Numbered from the stretch's first letter, positions 25,895 through 35,440 are shown. The stretch: DNA of 64,000 bases from Actinomycetota bacterium (GCA_014381945.1 JACNKQ010000075.1:25905-89904); one strand, 5' to 3'. Program-made: numbers and translations. Notes: generated by a model not told the origin, from the sequence alone.

Positions 25895-26710
25895 TCAGCG
25901 GACGGCCAGGACCAGCAGGACGCCCAGTCCGAGCAGCACCCGGTAGACGACGAAGCCGCCCATTCCCCTGTGGGTCAGCAGCCGCAGCATCCCGTGCACG
26001 GCGAACCATCCGCTCACCGCAGCCGTAAGGGTCCCCACGGCGAACGCCGGCCACCAGGCCGACGGAACCCGGACGTCGAAGGCCGACAGCAGGCCCGCCC
26101 CGGCGATCACCGGGACGCTCATCAGGAACACCAGACGGGCCGCCGACACCCGTTCGAGCCCGAGCACACGGGCTGCGGTGAGCGCCGCTCCGGACCGCGA
26201 AACGCCCGGCTGGAACGCCAGGCCCTGCGCCAGCCCGAGCACGAGTGCATCCCGGACCTGCAGCGAACCCGGTTCCCGGTCGCCGGGTCGCCGGTCGGCG
26301 GCCCCCAGCAGGAGGCCGAAGCCGATCAGGCACACGGCGACCAGCCAGGTCCGGTCGCCGAGGTCCGCAGTCGAGGAGAGCACGAGCACGCCGATGAGCC
26401 CGGTCGGCACGGCCGTCACGAGCAGGAGGCCCCCGATCCGGGCCTCGGATATGTCGTGTGGGCGACCGGCAGCCGACGACAGGAGCGCCACGCCGTAGCG
26501 CCGGATGTCGTCACGAAGGTAGGCGACGACCCCCACGAGGGTCCCCAGGTGCAACGCCACGTCGAAGGCGTTCTCGAGGGCCTGATCGCCTCCGAAGTCG
26601 TCCCATCCGAAGAGCCACGGCACCAGCACCAGGTGGCCGCTCGACGAGACCGGCAGGAACTCGGTGAGCCCCTGGACGATCCCGAGGATCAGGGCGTGGA
26701 GCAGAGACAT
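25895..26710 (-). CDS. uppP: Undecaprenyl-diphosphatase UppP
   Basis: 271-residue membrane phosphatase that recycles C55 lipid carrier for peptidoglycan and other envelope polymers. Signature motifs are GLTEFLPVSSSGHLVLVPWL and FQPGVSRSGAALTAARVLGL; seven or more membrane helices. The ATG of MSLLHALILGIVQG is chosen; a longer frame overlaps the upstream tldE. It lies 23 nt after tldE on the same strand. Confidence 0.94.
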   Translation of the reverse strand: MSLLHALILGIVQGLTEFLPVSSSGHLVLVPWLFGWDDFGGDQALENAFDVALHLGTLVGVVAYLRDDIRRYGVALLSSAAGRPHDISEARIGGLLLVTAVPTGLIGVLVLSSTADLGDRTWLVAVCLIGFGLLLGAADRRPGDREPGSLQVRDALVLGLAQGLAFQPGVSRSGAALTAARVLGLERVSAARLVFLMSVPVIAGAGLLSAFDVRVPSAWWPAFAVGTLTAAVSGWFAVHGMLRLLTHRGMGGFVVYRVLLGLGVLLVLAVR

Positions 26711-26733
26711 CGTCGTCCGTTCGCCGTTGCCGG

Positions 26734-28074
26734 TCAGGCCCCGGAGACTGTCACGTCGCCGATGACCAGCGACACGCCGGCGGCACGCATCGGTAGCCAT
26801 TCGAGGTCGCCACCGACCTCGATGACGTCCTGGAGCATCTTCTGGATGGTCGAGGCGATCGTGAACTCGCGGACGGGCTCGGCCAATGCCCCCCGTCGGA
26901 TGCGCAACCCCTCGGCGCCGGTGGAGAAATCGCCGCTCACGGGGTTGACGCCGGAATGCAGGCCGCTCACGCCCTGGACGAGCAGTCCGTCTTCGACATC
27001 GGCCACCAGCTCGGCCTGGGAGCGGGAGCCCTGAACCAGCGCCAGGGCCTGGACGCCGACACCAGGCGTCGACGCATAGCCGCGGACCGCCGACCCCGTC
27101 GAGGCACCACCAGAACGCCGCCCCGTGTAGCTGTTGTGCACGAAGCGAAGCAGGCGACCGTCCTCGAGCAACACGTTGCGACGGGTCGCCAGGCCCTCGC
27201 CGTCGACAGCGGTGGCGGTGAAGGCAGCTACGTCGGTCGGATCGTCGATGAGCGTCAGCGACGGGGCGGCAACCTCCTCACCGAGTCGGTCGGCGAACAG
27301 GGAACGGCCCTTGAGCACGCTCTCCCCGTTGAGCGTGGATCCCACTATCCCGAGGAACTGTGCGCTCACCCAGGGGTCCAGCACCACGGTCAGGCGGGCC
27401 GAATCGGGCTTGACGGCCCCCAGCAGCCGGGTCGCCCGCTCGACCGCATCGGCGGCGGCCCGCTCCGGGTCCAGGTCGCCGGGTTGGCGGCCGATCGAGA
27501 ACCCGAAGCCGGTCTGGGTCTCGCCGTTGTCGCCTGCCAGCACCGAGGCCGACAGGTAGCACCCGGTCTCCCGACTGGTCGAACGGATGCCGGTCGTGGT
27601 CACGACTGCCGATTCGGAGATCGAGTCGACGTACTCGGCTGACTCGACGCCGACGATGCGTGGGTCGGCCTCGCCCACCAGGCGCTCGAGTTCGAGGGCC
27701 GCGGCGACCTTGGCCCCGGTCGGATGGTCGGTGAGGGCTGCCCGATGGAGGTCGAGTTCTGCGGGCGGGATGCCATCCGGTTCGGCAACCGCACACCACT
27801 CGTCCGTCGTGGCGAAGGCGACATTGTCGCGGGCCTCGGCGAGGGTCTCGGCGAGTACGTCGAGGTCGAGGGTGCCGGCGTGGGCGAACCCCTGCCTGCC
27901 ATTAATCACGACCCTGATGCCCACGCCCTGGGACTCGGCGACCGTGAGCGACTCGACCTGTTGCCCGTAGGCACGCACCTCAGTCTCACGCTCGTGGACC
28001 GCAAATACCTCGACCTGTTCGTCGGAGGACGCCCAGCCGATGACCCTGTCGGCGATGTCGATGAGATCTGTCAC
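26734..28074 (-). CDS. tldE: TldE/PmbA family protein
   Basis: 446-residue non-metallo partner of the TldD/TldE protease pair, which processes peptides such as microcin precursors and CcdA in proteobacteria. It has the family fold (VESLTVAESQGVGIRVVINGRQGFAHAG; ERAAADAVERATRLLG; LDPWVSAQFLGIVGSTLNGESVLKG; GLRIRRGALAEPVREFTIA) but no HExxxH. The start is 1 nt from the tldD stop, so the two are translationally coupled. In actinobacteria the substrate is unknown. Confidence 0.9.
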   Translation of the reverse strand: MTDLIDIADRVIGWASSDEQVEVFAVHERETEVRAYGQQVESLTVAESQGVGIRVVINGRQGFAHAGTLDLDVLAETLAEARDNVAFATTDEWCAVAEPDGIPPAELDLHRAALTDHPTGAKVAAALELERLVGEADPRIVGVESAEYVDSISESAVVTTTGIRSTSRETGCYLSASVLAGDNGETQTGFGFSIGRQPGDLDPERAAADAVERATRLLGAVKPDSARLTVVLDPWVSAQFLGIVGSTLNGESVLKGRSLFADRLGEEVAAPSLTLIDDPTDVAAFTATAVDGEGLATRRNVLLEDGRLLRFVHNSYTGRRSGGASTGSAVRGYASTPGVGVQALALVQGSRSQAELVADVEDGLLVQGVSGLHSGVNPVSGDFSTGAEGLRIRRGALAEPVREFTIASTIQKMLQDVIEVGGDLEWLPMRAAGVSLVIGDVTVSGA

Positions 28075-28075
28075 C

Positions 28076-29494
28076 TCAGGCCGCCGTGCCGCCGACAGTC
28101 AGACGGGTCACCCGCAGGGTCGGCGTGCCATCGCCGACGGGAACGCCCTGGCCGTCCTTGCCGCAGGTGCCCGGTGAACCCATGGCGAAGTCACCTGCGA
28201 TGGCGTCGATGTCCTGAAGCACGTCAGGGCCGTTGCCGATGAGGTTGCCCTCGCGGATCGGCGCCGTGATACGACCGTTTTCGATCAGGTAGGCCTCGGT
28301 CATGCCGAAGACGAAGTCGCCGGTGGCGGTGTTGACCTGCCCGCCCCCCAACTGGGCCACGTACACGCCCCGCATGGTGTCGGCCACGATGTCGTCCGGA
28401 TCGGCATCGCCACCGAGCAGGAAGGTGTTGGTCATGCGAACCATCGGGAGGTGCTGGTAGCTCTGGCGCCGTCCGTTGCCCGACGAGTCGCGGCCCTCCC
28501 TGCTCGCCCTGAGGTGGTCCCACATGTAGTCGGTGAGGACGCCGTCCTCGATCAGGACGTTGCGCCCTGCCGGCCTGCCCTCGTCGTCGATGGCGTAGCA
28601 GCCCCACTCGCCCGCCATCGTTCCGTCGTCGACAAGCGTCACGAACGGCGCAGCCACGACCTCACCCCGCCGGCCGGCGAACACCGAAGCCGACTTGGCG
28701 ACCAGGTCGGCCTCGAGCCCGTGGCCACAGGCCTCGTGGAACAGGACACCGCCACCGCCGGGGCCCACCACGACCGGCATCTCACCGCTGGGGGCGGGCA
28801 CGGCGTCGAGTTTGGTGATGGCACGGCGGGCCGCCCGACGGGCCAGGTCCGCCACGTCGACACGGTCGAAGAGCTCAAAGCCGACAGTGTGGCCGACCGA
28901 CTCGCGACCGGTCTGCATCCCGCCGTCGCCGGCGGCGACGCACGACACCGAAAATAGGGTCCGAACCTGGTCGTCGCCGGTCAGGAGGCCGTCGGAGTTG
29001 GCGACCTGGATGCGGCGGCGGCTGTCCGCATAGCGGGCGGTGACCTGCCGGATTGCATCGTCCTCGCTGCGGGCGACCCGGTCGGCATCCTCGAGCAGTG
29101 CCACCTTGCGGGCCTTCGAAACGTCGGTCGGCAGCACGGCCACCACGCCCGGATGCACCACCTGGGCGGCGTTCAGCGCAACGGTCCTGCCGCTGCCACC
29201 TTCCCTGGCAGCGGCGGACGCCGCCTCGGCCGCCGACCGGAGGCCTTCGGGCGACAGGTCGGCGGTGTGCGCGAACCCTGTGGTCTCGCCGGACACGACC
29301 CGGATGCCCGCACCACGGCTCCGCCCGCCCGTCAGCTCCTCGACCCGCCCGTCGTCGAAGAGGGCCGACATCGACCGACGATCCTCGACGAACACCTCGG
29401 CAAAATCACCGCCGGTACGCAGTGCAGCATCGAGCGTGTCGCGCAGGAGCGACGGATCGAGCAACCGTCCCGGCCCGTCTTCGCTGCTCGTCAT
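28076..29494 (-). CDS. tldD: Metalloprotease TldD
   Basis: 472-residue zinc protease. The HExxxH motif is in GGGVLFHEACGHGLEADLVAK; also SKARKVALLEDADR, GEWGCYAIDDEGRPAGRNVLIEDGVL, NTATGDFVFGMTEAYLIENGRITAP. It forms a heterodimer with TldE, encoded immediately downstream. The ATG is preceded by gaggggag. Divergent from a hotdog thioesterase. Confidence 0.92.
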   Translation of the reverse strand: MTSSEDGPGRLLDPSLLRDTLDAALRTGGDFAEVFVEDRRSMSALFDDGRVEELTGGRSRGAGIRVVSGETTGFAHTADLSPEGLRSAAEAASAAAREGGSGRTVALNAAQVVHPGVVAVLPTDVSKARKVALLEDADRVARSEDDAIRQVTARYADSRRRIQVANSDGLLTGDDQVRTLFSVSCVAAGDGGMQTGRESVGHTVGFELFDRVDVADLARRAARRAITKLDAVPAPSGEMPVVVGPGGGGVLFHEACGHGLEADLVAKSASVFAGRRGEVVAAPFVTLVDDGTMAGEWGCYAIDDEGRPAGRNVLIEDGVLTDYMWDHLRASREGRDSSGNGRRQSYQHLPMVRMTNTFLLGGDADPDDIVADTMRGVYVAQLGGGQVNTATGDFVFGMTEAYLIENGRITAPIREGNLIGNGPDVLQDIDAIAGDFAMGSPGTCGKDGQGVPVGDGTPTLRVTRLTVGGTAA

Positions 29495-29586
29495 ACCTAG
29501 CGCTCCCCTCGTGGTGCACCGGTGGACGGCGACGCCCGTTGCCTTCGCCTGCGAATCCGGTCATTCCAACGCTCCCGGCGGGTGCG

Positions 29587-29592
29587 TATGGT
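29587..29592 (+). promoter_or_regulatory. -10 element of thioesterase gene (leaderless)
   Basis: TATGGT, 6 nt before the GTG at 29599. Confidence 0.5.
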
Positions 29593-29598
29593 ACCGGG

Positions 29599-29976
29599 GT
29601 GCGCGTGACCACAGGACTACAGGGGCAGAGCCAGATGACGGTCGGCGACGCCGACACCTCAATCGCCTTCCGATCCGGCGATGTGCCGGTGCTCGCCACC
29701 CCGCGGCTGGTCGCGTTGCTGGAGGAGGCCTCCGTGGATGCCCTCGCCGGCCACCTCGACGACGGCCAGACCACCGTCGGCATGCGGGTCCAGATAGACC
29801 ACCTGGCGCCGACCGGGGTCGGCATCGAGGTCCGGGCGACGGCCACGCTCGAATCCGTCGAAGGCCGACGGCTCACCTTCAGCGCCGAGGCGACCGACGG
29901 CACCTCACCGGTGGCCCTGGCAACGATCACCCGCGTCGTCGTCGACACTGCACGCTTCCTGGAACGGGTGTCTTGA
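29599..29976 (+). CDS. Hotdog-fold thioesterase (FlK-like)
   Basis: 125 residues. Hotdog domain with PRLVALLEEASVDALAGHLDDGQTTVGMRVQIDHLAPTGVGIEVRATATLESVEGRRLTF, the pattern of the fluoroacetyl-CoA-thioesterase-like group, where Thr/Glu/His residues act on the thioester. A general acyl-CoA thioesterase role is the safest call. The GTG at 29599 is set by the -10. The stop overlaps the next gene's TTG start (TTGA). Confidence 0.8.
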   Translation: MRVTTGLQGQSQMTVGDADTSIAFRSGDVPVLATPRLVALLEEASVDALAGHLDDGQTTVGMRVQIDHLAPTGVGIEVRATATLESVEGRRLTFSAEATDGTSPVALATITRVVVDTARFLERVS

Positions 29977-30821
29977 GCACCTGCACCACCGACGCGCCGT
30001 CCCACCCGGAGCAGGCCGACAGCCGCCTCGACGGCCGCCTCCGACGGCTCTCGGAAGAGGGGGTCGGCACGGGCCTCCACTGGTGGGCCGAGGCTCTGCT
30101 CGTCCTCTCCTTCTACGTCGTCTACTCGTGGAGCCGCAACCAGTTCGGCTCGGCAACAGCCCATCCCACCAGGGCCCTCGACAACGCCCTGCTGGTCATC
30201 GACTTCGAAAAGGCCCTCGGCCTGTTCCAGGAACTCCGGATCCAGGAGTTGTTCCTCGACTGGACGCCCTTCATCCAGTTCTGGAACCTGTTCTACGGCA
30301 CCCTCCACTTCGGGGTCACGATCTTCACGCTGGTGTGGCTGTACAACCGCTTCCCGGCCCTCTACCCGCGGTGGCGTTCGTCATTTCTGTGTACGACGGG
30401 CCTGGCGCTGGTCGGCTTCAGCCTGTTCCCGCTGATGCCCCCCCGCCTGCTGGCCGACTGCGGTGAGTTCGGTGGATGCCTCACCACCTATCCCTTCGTG
30501 GACACCGTCTCCGAGGCCGGTGGCCTGTGGTCGTTCGACTCCGGGACCATGCAGAAGGTCTCCAACCAGTTCGCCGCCATGCCGAGCCTCCACTTCGCGT
30601 GGGCTTCGTGGTGCACGCTGGCCCTCTGGCCGGTGCTGCGCCGGCCGTCCACCCGGGCGCTGATCGTCGCATACCCGGTAGCGACCCTGTTCGCCGTGAT
30701 CGTCACCGGCAACCACTACTGGGCAGACGCCCTCGGCGGGATCGTGGCACTCGGTGCAGGCGTGCTGCTCGGACGTACCCTGGCAGACTCCTGGCACCGC
30801 TGGAGTTCCCGCAGCGCCTGA
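29973..30821 (+). CDS. PAP2-family membrane phosphatase/phosphotransferase (AUR1-like)
   Basis: 282-residue integral membrane protein with about six helices. PAP2 active-site motifs are MPSLHFAWASW and GNHYWADALGGI, and the first-motif region lies near FPLMPPRLLADCGEFG, the arrangement of the inositol-phosphoceramide synthase/AUR1 subgroup rather than simple PA phosphatase. Such enzymes move phospho-alcohol groups in lipid or glycolipid synthesis. Start at TTG overlapping the thioesterase stop; without it, an internal start would lose the polar N-terminus only. Confidence 0.82.
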   Translation: MSTCTTDAPSHPEQADSRLDGRLRRLSEEGVGTGLHWWAEALLVLSFYVVYSWSRNQFGSATAHPTRALDNALLVIDFEKALGLFQELRIQELFLDWTPFIQFWNLFYGTLHFGVTIFTLVWLYNRFPALYPRWRSSFLCTTGLALVGFSLFPLMPPRLLADCGEFGGCLTTYPFVDTVSEAGGLWSFDSGTMQKVSNQFAAMPSLHFAWASWCTLALWPVLRRPSTRALIVAYPVATLFAVIVTGNHYWADALGGIVALGAGVLLGRTLADSWHRWSSRSA

Positions 30822-30917
30822 GGCGCAGGCTTATCTCCTCCCGCTCGTTCCCGAGGAACGAACACCGGGCGGGACGGCTACCGTTGAGCGCTCCCCCGGC
30901 TACGGAGAACCCTTCCC

Positions 30918-32738
30918 TTGCACCTCGATTCGATCCGGACACCTGCAGACCTGTGCGACCTCGGCCCCGCCGAACTGGTTGACCTGTCCGCCGAGATCCG
31001 TGCCCGCCTCGTCGATGCGGTCGACCGCTCGGGCGGCCACCTGGGCTCAAACCTCGGTGCCGTCGAGTTGACGATCGCCCTCCACCGCACGTTCGACAGC
31101 CCCCACGACATCATCCTCTGGGACACCGGCCACCAGGCCTACGTCCACAAGATGCTGACCGGCCGCCTCGTCGACTTCGACACGCTGCGCCAGCCCGGAG
31201 GCCTGTCGGGGTATCCCTCCCGTTCCGAGTCGCCGCACGACTGGATAGAGAACTCGCACGCCTCGACGGTGCTCTCCTATGCGCACGGGCTGGCCACGGC
31301 ACAGGCCGCCAGCGGCAGCGGTCGCCGCGTCGTCGCCGTCATCGGTGACGGTGCCATGACCGGCGGAATGGCATTCGAGGGCCTCAACAACCTCGGACAC
31401 AGCGGCCTCGGCGTCACGATCGTCCTCAACGACAACGGGCGCTCCTACGCACCGACCGTCGGGCGCCTCTCGGAGAGCCTCATCCGCATTCGGGCCAACC
31501 CCACCTACATGCGCCGTCAGCGGCGCCTCGAGGAACTGGCCGAGAACCTGCCCTGGGTCGGCGAGCTCGTCGAACGGGGCATCAGCGCCACCAAGGCCGC
31601 CATCCGCGAGATGCTCGAACCGACGGCGTTCTTCGAAACCCTCGGCGTCCACTACCTGGGTCCGTTCGACGGCCACGACATCGCCGAGATCGAGGAGGCC
31701 CTCGACAACGCCAGGGCATTCGACGGCCCGGTCGTCGTCCACGTCCTCACCCAGAAGGGACGCGGCTACGAACCGGCCGAACTCGACCCGATCAAACACA
31801 TGCACGACACCTCCGGCATCAAGCCCGGCAGCTACACCGAGGCCTTCACCGAGGCACTGGTGAAAGCCGCCGAGTCGCGCCCCGAGTTGGTGGCTATAAC
31901 CGCAGCCATGCCCGACTCGACAGGGCTGCTCCCCTTCCGCGAGCGCTTCCCGGACCGCTGCTTCGACGTCGGCATCGCCGAACAACATGCCGTCACCTCG
32001 GCAGCGGGCATGGCCATGGGGGGACTGCGGCCGGTACTGGCCATCTACTCGACCTTCCTCACCCGGGCGATCGACCAGGTCAACCTCGATGTCGCCCTCC
32101 ACGGACAACCGGTGGTCTTCTGCCTCGACCGGGCAGGCATCACCGGCGACGACGGGCCCTCACACCACGGACTGCTCGACCTGGTGCTGCTCTCGAAGGT
32201 CCCCGGGATGACCATCTTCGCCCCGTCGTCGTACCAGGAGGTCCAGCAGATGCTGGAGGACGCCCTCGAACTCTGCGACGGGCCCGCCTCCATCCGCTGG
32301 CCCAAGACCGCCGCCCCCCACGTGGGCTGGGACGAAACGGGCTCCGGCCTCATGGGCCGACAGGTCCGCAGGGGCACCGACGTCTGCCTGCTCGGGGCCG
32401 GCAAGATGCTCGCCGCCGCTTCCGGAGCCGCCGAGATGCTCGCCGCCGACGGGATCTCGGCAACGGTCTGGGACCCACGGCTTATCAGGCCCCTCGACCC
32501 TGCGATGCTCGCCGACGCCTCCGGGCATCCCCTTGTCGTCACCGTCGAGGACGGTTACGCCGAGGGCGGGTTCGGAACGGCGGTTCGCACCTCGCTCGCA
32601 GATGCCTCCCCCGGGGCACGGGTCGAGGTGATGGGGGTTCCGATCGCCCACCATGCCCACGGGAAGCCGGATGACCTGCTGGCATCGTTCGGGCTCGACG
32701 CCGAAGGCGTGGCCGAACGGGTGCGCCGGTCGCTCTAG
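30918..32738 (+). CDS. dxs: 1-deoxy-D-xylulose-5-phosphate synthase
   Basis: 606-residue thiamine-diphosphate enzyme of the MEP isoprenoid pathway, joining pyruvate and glyceraldehyde 3-phosphate. ThDP site GDGAMTGGMAFEGLNNLG, IVLNDNGRSYAPTVG, transketolase-type DVGIAEQHAVTSAAGMA, C-terminal VVTVEDGYAEGGFGTAV. Begins MHLDSIRTPADLCDL from TTG at 30918; a purine-rich site (cggag) lies upstream. A likely -10 (TACCGT, 30879-30884) gives a short leader. Converges with nfuA. Confidence 0.95.
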   Translation: MHLDSIRTPADLCDLGPAELVDLSAEIRARLVDAVDRSGGHLGSNLGAVELTIALHRTFDSPHDIILWDTGHQAYVHKMLTGRLVDFDTLRQPGGLSGYPSRSESPHDWIENSHASTVLSYAHGLATAQAASGSGRRVVAVIGDGAMTGGMAFEGLNNLGHSGLGVTIVLNDNGRSYAPTVGRLSESLIRIRANPTYMRRQRRLEELAENLPWVGELVERGISATKAAIREMLEPTAFFETLGVHYLGPFDGHDIAEIEEALDNARAFDGPVVVHVLTQKGRGYEPAELDPIKHMHDTSGIKPGSYTEAFTEALVKAAESRPELVAITAAMPDSTGLLPFRERFPDRCFDVGIAEQHAVTSAAGMAMGGLRPVLAIYSTFLTRAIDQVNLDVALHGQPVVFCLDRAGITGDDGPSHHGLLDLVLLSKVPGMTIFAPSSYQEVQQMLEDALELCDGPASIRWPKTAAPHVGWDETGSGLMGRQVRRGTDVCLLGAGKMLAAASGAAEMLAADGISATVWDPRLIRPLDPAMLADASGHPLVVTVEDGYAEGGFGTAVRTSLADASPGARVEVMGVPIAHHAHGKPDDLLASFGLDAEGVAERVRRSL

Positions 32739-32790
32739 TCGACCCTCGGTCTCAACTGCAGGACGATCGGGCGCCTCGGCGCACTACCAC

Positions 32791-33429
32791 CTAACTGTAG
32801 AAGGGGTTCTCGCCGGCCGAGTGGTCGGTGGCGTCGACCACCTCGAGGATCTCGGGGATCGCCTCGAGGATGGCGGACCGGATGCCCTCGGTCAGCGTTG
32901 CGGCGCTCATGGAGCAACCCTGGCAGCCGCCGCCCATGGTGACATAGGCGGTGGTTCCCTCGACGCCGACGAGCGTGGCGTAGCCCCCGTGGGATGCCAG
33001 GGCGGGGTTGATGCGCTCTGCGATCAACTGTCCGACCCGATCGGGAATCTCACCTGTGAGCTCGAGGGTGCCGATGTCGCCGAGTGGATTGGGCCGGTTG
33101 GGGTTGCGGATCACCAGGCCGCCCTGGGTGGGGTTGCTGGGGAGGTCCAGTGTGGCGCCGGCCAACTTGTCGCGGTCCTCGGCAGGGATCAGGAGCGAGA
33201 GGTCGTCGACCTCCCAGCGGATGTCATCGTCCGGGGCTTCGGCTATCTCGAGGAAAGCCAGGTCGTAGACGTAGTCGACACCCCGGGAGCCGGTGATCGA
33301 GATGCGAAGTGCCAGCCCGGCAGGGTCGTCCTCTTCGTTGCGGACCTCGACGACCTTGGCGAACGCGGCCTCGGTGACTGTCACCACCTGGTCGACCTGC
33401 TCTTCGGAGTACGTGTCGGTGTCGCTCAT
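32791..33429 (-). CDS. nfuA: NfuA-like Fe-S cluster carrier
   Basis: 212 residues: a degenerate A-type (HesB/IscA) N-terminal domain (about 15-110) lacking its cysteines, and a C-terminal NifU domain with the cluster motif GGGCQGCSMSAATL in INPALASHGGYATLVGVEG. Delivers [4Fe-4S] clusters, plausible targets being MoaA and the RecB-like nuclease in this same region. Divergent from a crotonase through back-to-back promoters. Confidence 0.9.
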   Translation of the reverse strand: MSDTDTYSEEQVDQVVTVTEAAFAKVVEVRNEEDDPAGLALRISITGSRGVDYVYDLAFLEIAEAPDDDIRWEVDDLSLLIPAEDRDKLAGATLDLPSNPTQGGLVIRNPNRPNPLGDIGTLELTGEIPDRVGQLIAERINPALASHGGYATLVGVEGTTAYVTMGGGCQGCSMSAATLTEGIRSAILEAIPEILEVVDATDHSAGENPFYS

Positions 33430-33435
33430 GGCAGC

Positions 33436-33441
33436 AGCCTA
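33436..33441 (-). promoter_or_regulatory. -10 element of nfuA (leaderless)
   Basis: TAGGCT, 6 nt before the ATG at 33429; pairs divergently with TAGGTT at 33487 across 45 bp. Confidence 0.55.
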
Positions 33442-33486
33442 CCGGCAGCCGCCGGGCTCACTTCGGAGCGGTCCGCAGGTAGCCGG

Positions 33487-33492
33487 TAGGTT
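33487..33492 (+). promoter_or_regulatory. -10 element of crotonase/hemH operon (leaderless)
   Basis: TAGGTT, 6 nt before the ATG at 33499. Confidence 0.55.
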
Positions 33493-33498
33493 GCCGGG

Positions 33499-34224
33499 AT
33501 GACCGACATGCCATCCGAGGCGACCCAGTCCGAGATCGTGACCATCCGCCGGGTGGGTGGCGTGGCGGTCCTCGAGTTCGACGACGGAAAGGCCAACGCA
33601 CTCGGCAACGACACCATCGATGCCCTGCTGGCGGCCCTCGACGAGGTCGACGGCAACGCCGACGCGGTCGTGCTGGCCGGCCGCCCCGGACGCTTCTCGG
33701 CCGGCTTCGACCTGAAGGTCATGAGGTCGGGTCCCGAGGCGGCCCAGGCGATGCTCGCCCGGGGGGTCGACCTGTTCCTGCGCCTCTACCTGTACCCCCG
33801 CCCGGTCGTGGCCGCCTGCACCGGGCACGCCATCGCCGCCGGAGCGATCATCCTGATGTCATGCGACCTGCGGATCGGCACCCGGGGCGAGTTCAAGATC
33901 GGGCTGCCCGAGGTGACCATCGGCATGCCGCTGCCCTTCTTCGCCACCGAGTTGGCCCGCGACCGCATATCGAAGCGCCACTTTGCCCGCGTCACGGCGC
34001 TGGGCACCATGTACGGCCCCGACGGTGCCGTCGACGCCGGCTTCCTCGACGAGGCCGTGGACGGCGACCCCGTCGCCATAGCGGTCGACCGGGCACAGCA
34101 ACTGACCGGCATAAGCCGCGGCGGCCTCCTGCGCACCCGGACGACCGCCCGTGGCGCCATCGCCAAGGCGATCCGGACCGGTCTCGCCGAAGACCTCTCC
34201 CACTTCGCCGTCGCAGACGGCTGA
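33499..34224 (+). CDS. Enoyl-CoA hydratase/isomerase family protein
   Basis: 241-residue crotonase. Acyl-CoA site GRPGRFSAGFDLKVM, oxyanion segment CTGHAIAAGAIILMSCDLRIG, and FKIGLPEVTIGMPLPFFATELAR. The catalytic acids of true hydratases are not both evident, so isomerase or another crotonase reaction is possible. hemH begins 19 nt downstream, so the two are probably co-transcribed. Confidence 0.82.
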   Translation: MTDMPSEATQSEIVTIRRVGGVAVLEFDDGKANALGNDTIDALLAALDEVDGNADAVVLAGRPGRFSAGFDLKVMRSGPEAAQAMLARGVDLFLRLYLYPRPVVAACTGHAIAAGAIILMSCDLRIGTRGEFKIGLPEVTIGMPLPFFATELARDRISKRHFARVTALGTMYGPDGAVDAGFLDEAVDGDPVAIAVDRAQQLTGISRGGLLRTRTTARGAIAKAIRTGLAEDLSHFAVADG

Positions 34225-34243
34225 CGTCGACGCCCACCCGACG

Positions 34244-35272
34244 ATGGGCCCCGAGAATCCCTACGACGCCCTGTTGCTGGTCGCCTTCGGCGGCCCTGAG
34301 GGCCGCGACCAGGTCGGCCCCTTCCTCGACCGCGTCACCGCCGGACGGGGGGTGCCGCCTGAACGCCTCTCCGAGGTGGCAGCCCGCTACGACACGTTCG
34401 GCGGCGTGTCGCCCATCAACGGACGCATGCGCTCGCTGGCCGCTTCCGTCGCCGACGAACTGGCGGCGAGACGCCACGACCTGAAGGTCTTCTGGGGCAA
34501 CAGGAACGCCCCTCCGCTGCTGGCCGATGTTGTGGCGACGATGCGTGACGTCGGCGTCGAGCGTGTCCTCGCCTGGGTGGCCTCTCCCTACAGTTCGTAC
34601 TCGACCTGTCGCCAGTACGGCGAGGACCTCGATGCCGCCTGTCGTGCCGTGGGCGCCGGTGCACCCCGCATCGACCGGATCCGCCCCCACCACGACCACC
34701 CGGGCCTGATCGAACCCGCTGCCGCCCGTCTGTCAGAGGCCCTTGTCGGGCTCCCGGATGACCGTCGGGAAGGCGCCCACCTGCTGTTTTCCGCCCACAG
34801 CATCCCGACCTCCCAGGCGGAGACGTGTGGCTACGTTGCACAACTCCATGACGCCGCACGCCTGATCGCGGCACGCGTCGACCCCGACGGGCGGCATCCG
34901 TGGGAGGTCGTGTGGCAGTCCCGCAGCGGTTCCCCCCACCACCCCTGGCTGGAGCCCGACGTCGGCGACCGGATCGCATCGCTTGCCGTCGAGGGCGTAC
35001 GGGCAGTCGCCGTGTCCCCCCTCGGCATGCCGATCGAGAACTTCGAGATCGCCTGGGACCTCGACATCGAGGCGGCACGACGCTCCGAGGATGCCGGGGT
35101 CTCCTTCGTCCGTGCACGTGCCGTCGACGACGACGGGCGGTTCGCCTCCATGGTCGTAGACCTGTTCGAGGAACGCCTCGCCCCGAGCGCCGCCCGCAGG
35201 TCGTCGGGAAGCCTCGGGCTCCGACCAGACACCTGCCCCGCCGACTGCTGTCCGGCTCCCGCCCGCCCCTGA
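34244..35272 (+). CDS. hemH: Ferrochelatase (coproporphyrin ferrochelatase type)
   Basis: 342 residues. Inserts ferrous iron into the porphyrin; in actinobacteria the substrate is coproporphyrin III. LLLVAFGGPEG, GVSPINGRM, VLAWVASPYSSYSTCRQY, LLFSAHSIPTSQAETCGY with the catalytic His, and PLGMPIENFEIAWDLD. The C-terminus ends with a Cys-rich tail (DTCPADCCPAP), together with the Cys near the centre reminiscent of the [2Fe-2S] ligands of actinobacterial ferrochelatases. No signal or membrane segment. Confidence 0.93.
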   Translation: MGPENPYDALLLVAFGGPEGRDQVGPFLDRVTAGRGVPPERLSEVAARYDTFGGVSPINGRMRSLAASVADELAARRHDLKVFWGNRNAPPLLADVVATMRDVGVERVLAWVASPYSSYSTCRQYGEDLDAACRAVGAGAPRIDRIRPHHDHPGLIEPAAARLSEALVGLPDDRREGAHLLFSAHSIPTSQAETCGYVAQLHDAARLIAARVDPDGRHPWEVVWQSRSGSPHHPWLEPDVGDRIASLAVEGVRAVAVSPLGMPIENFEIAWDLDIEAARRSEDAGVSFVRARAVDDDGRFASMVVDLFEERLAPSAARRSSGSLGLRPDTCPADCCPAPARP

Positions 35273-35318
35273 GGGCATCGCCCGATCCCCACGGGCATAC
35301 CCCGGTGCCCCGATGCCC
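35273..35318 (+). terminator. Nested inverted repeats after hemH
   Basis: GGGCATCG (35273) pairs with CGATGCCC (35311), enclosing a second hairpin GGGCA/TGCCC. It starts right at the hemH stop; no T-run follows. The rest of the 168-bp gap holds a likely parC -10 (TACCGT, 35324-35329) and a leader of about 105 nt in which nothing else is recognised. Confidence 0.4.
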
Positions 35319-35440
35319 CCGACTACCGTCGACCTGACGGCAGGCGGGGCCTGTCACAGGGCCTCGGCATGCTGTCGTGACCAGTCGGACGACCACGCAC
35401 CCACTCCCCGAGCACCACCGAATCCGAGGATCCCAGCACG

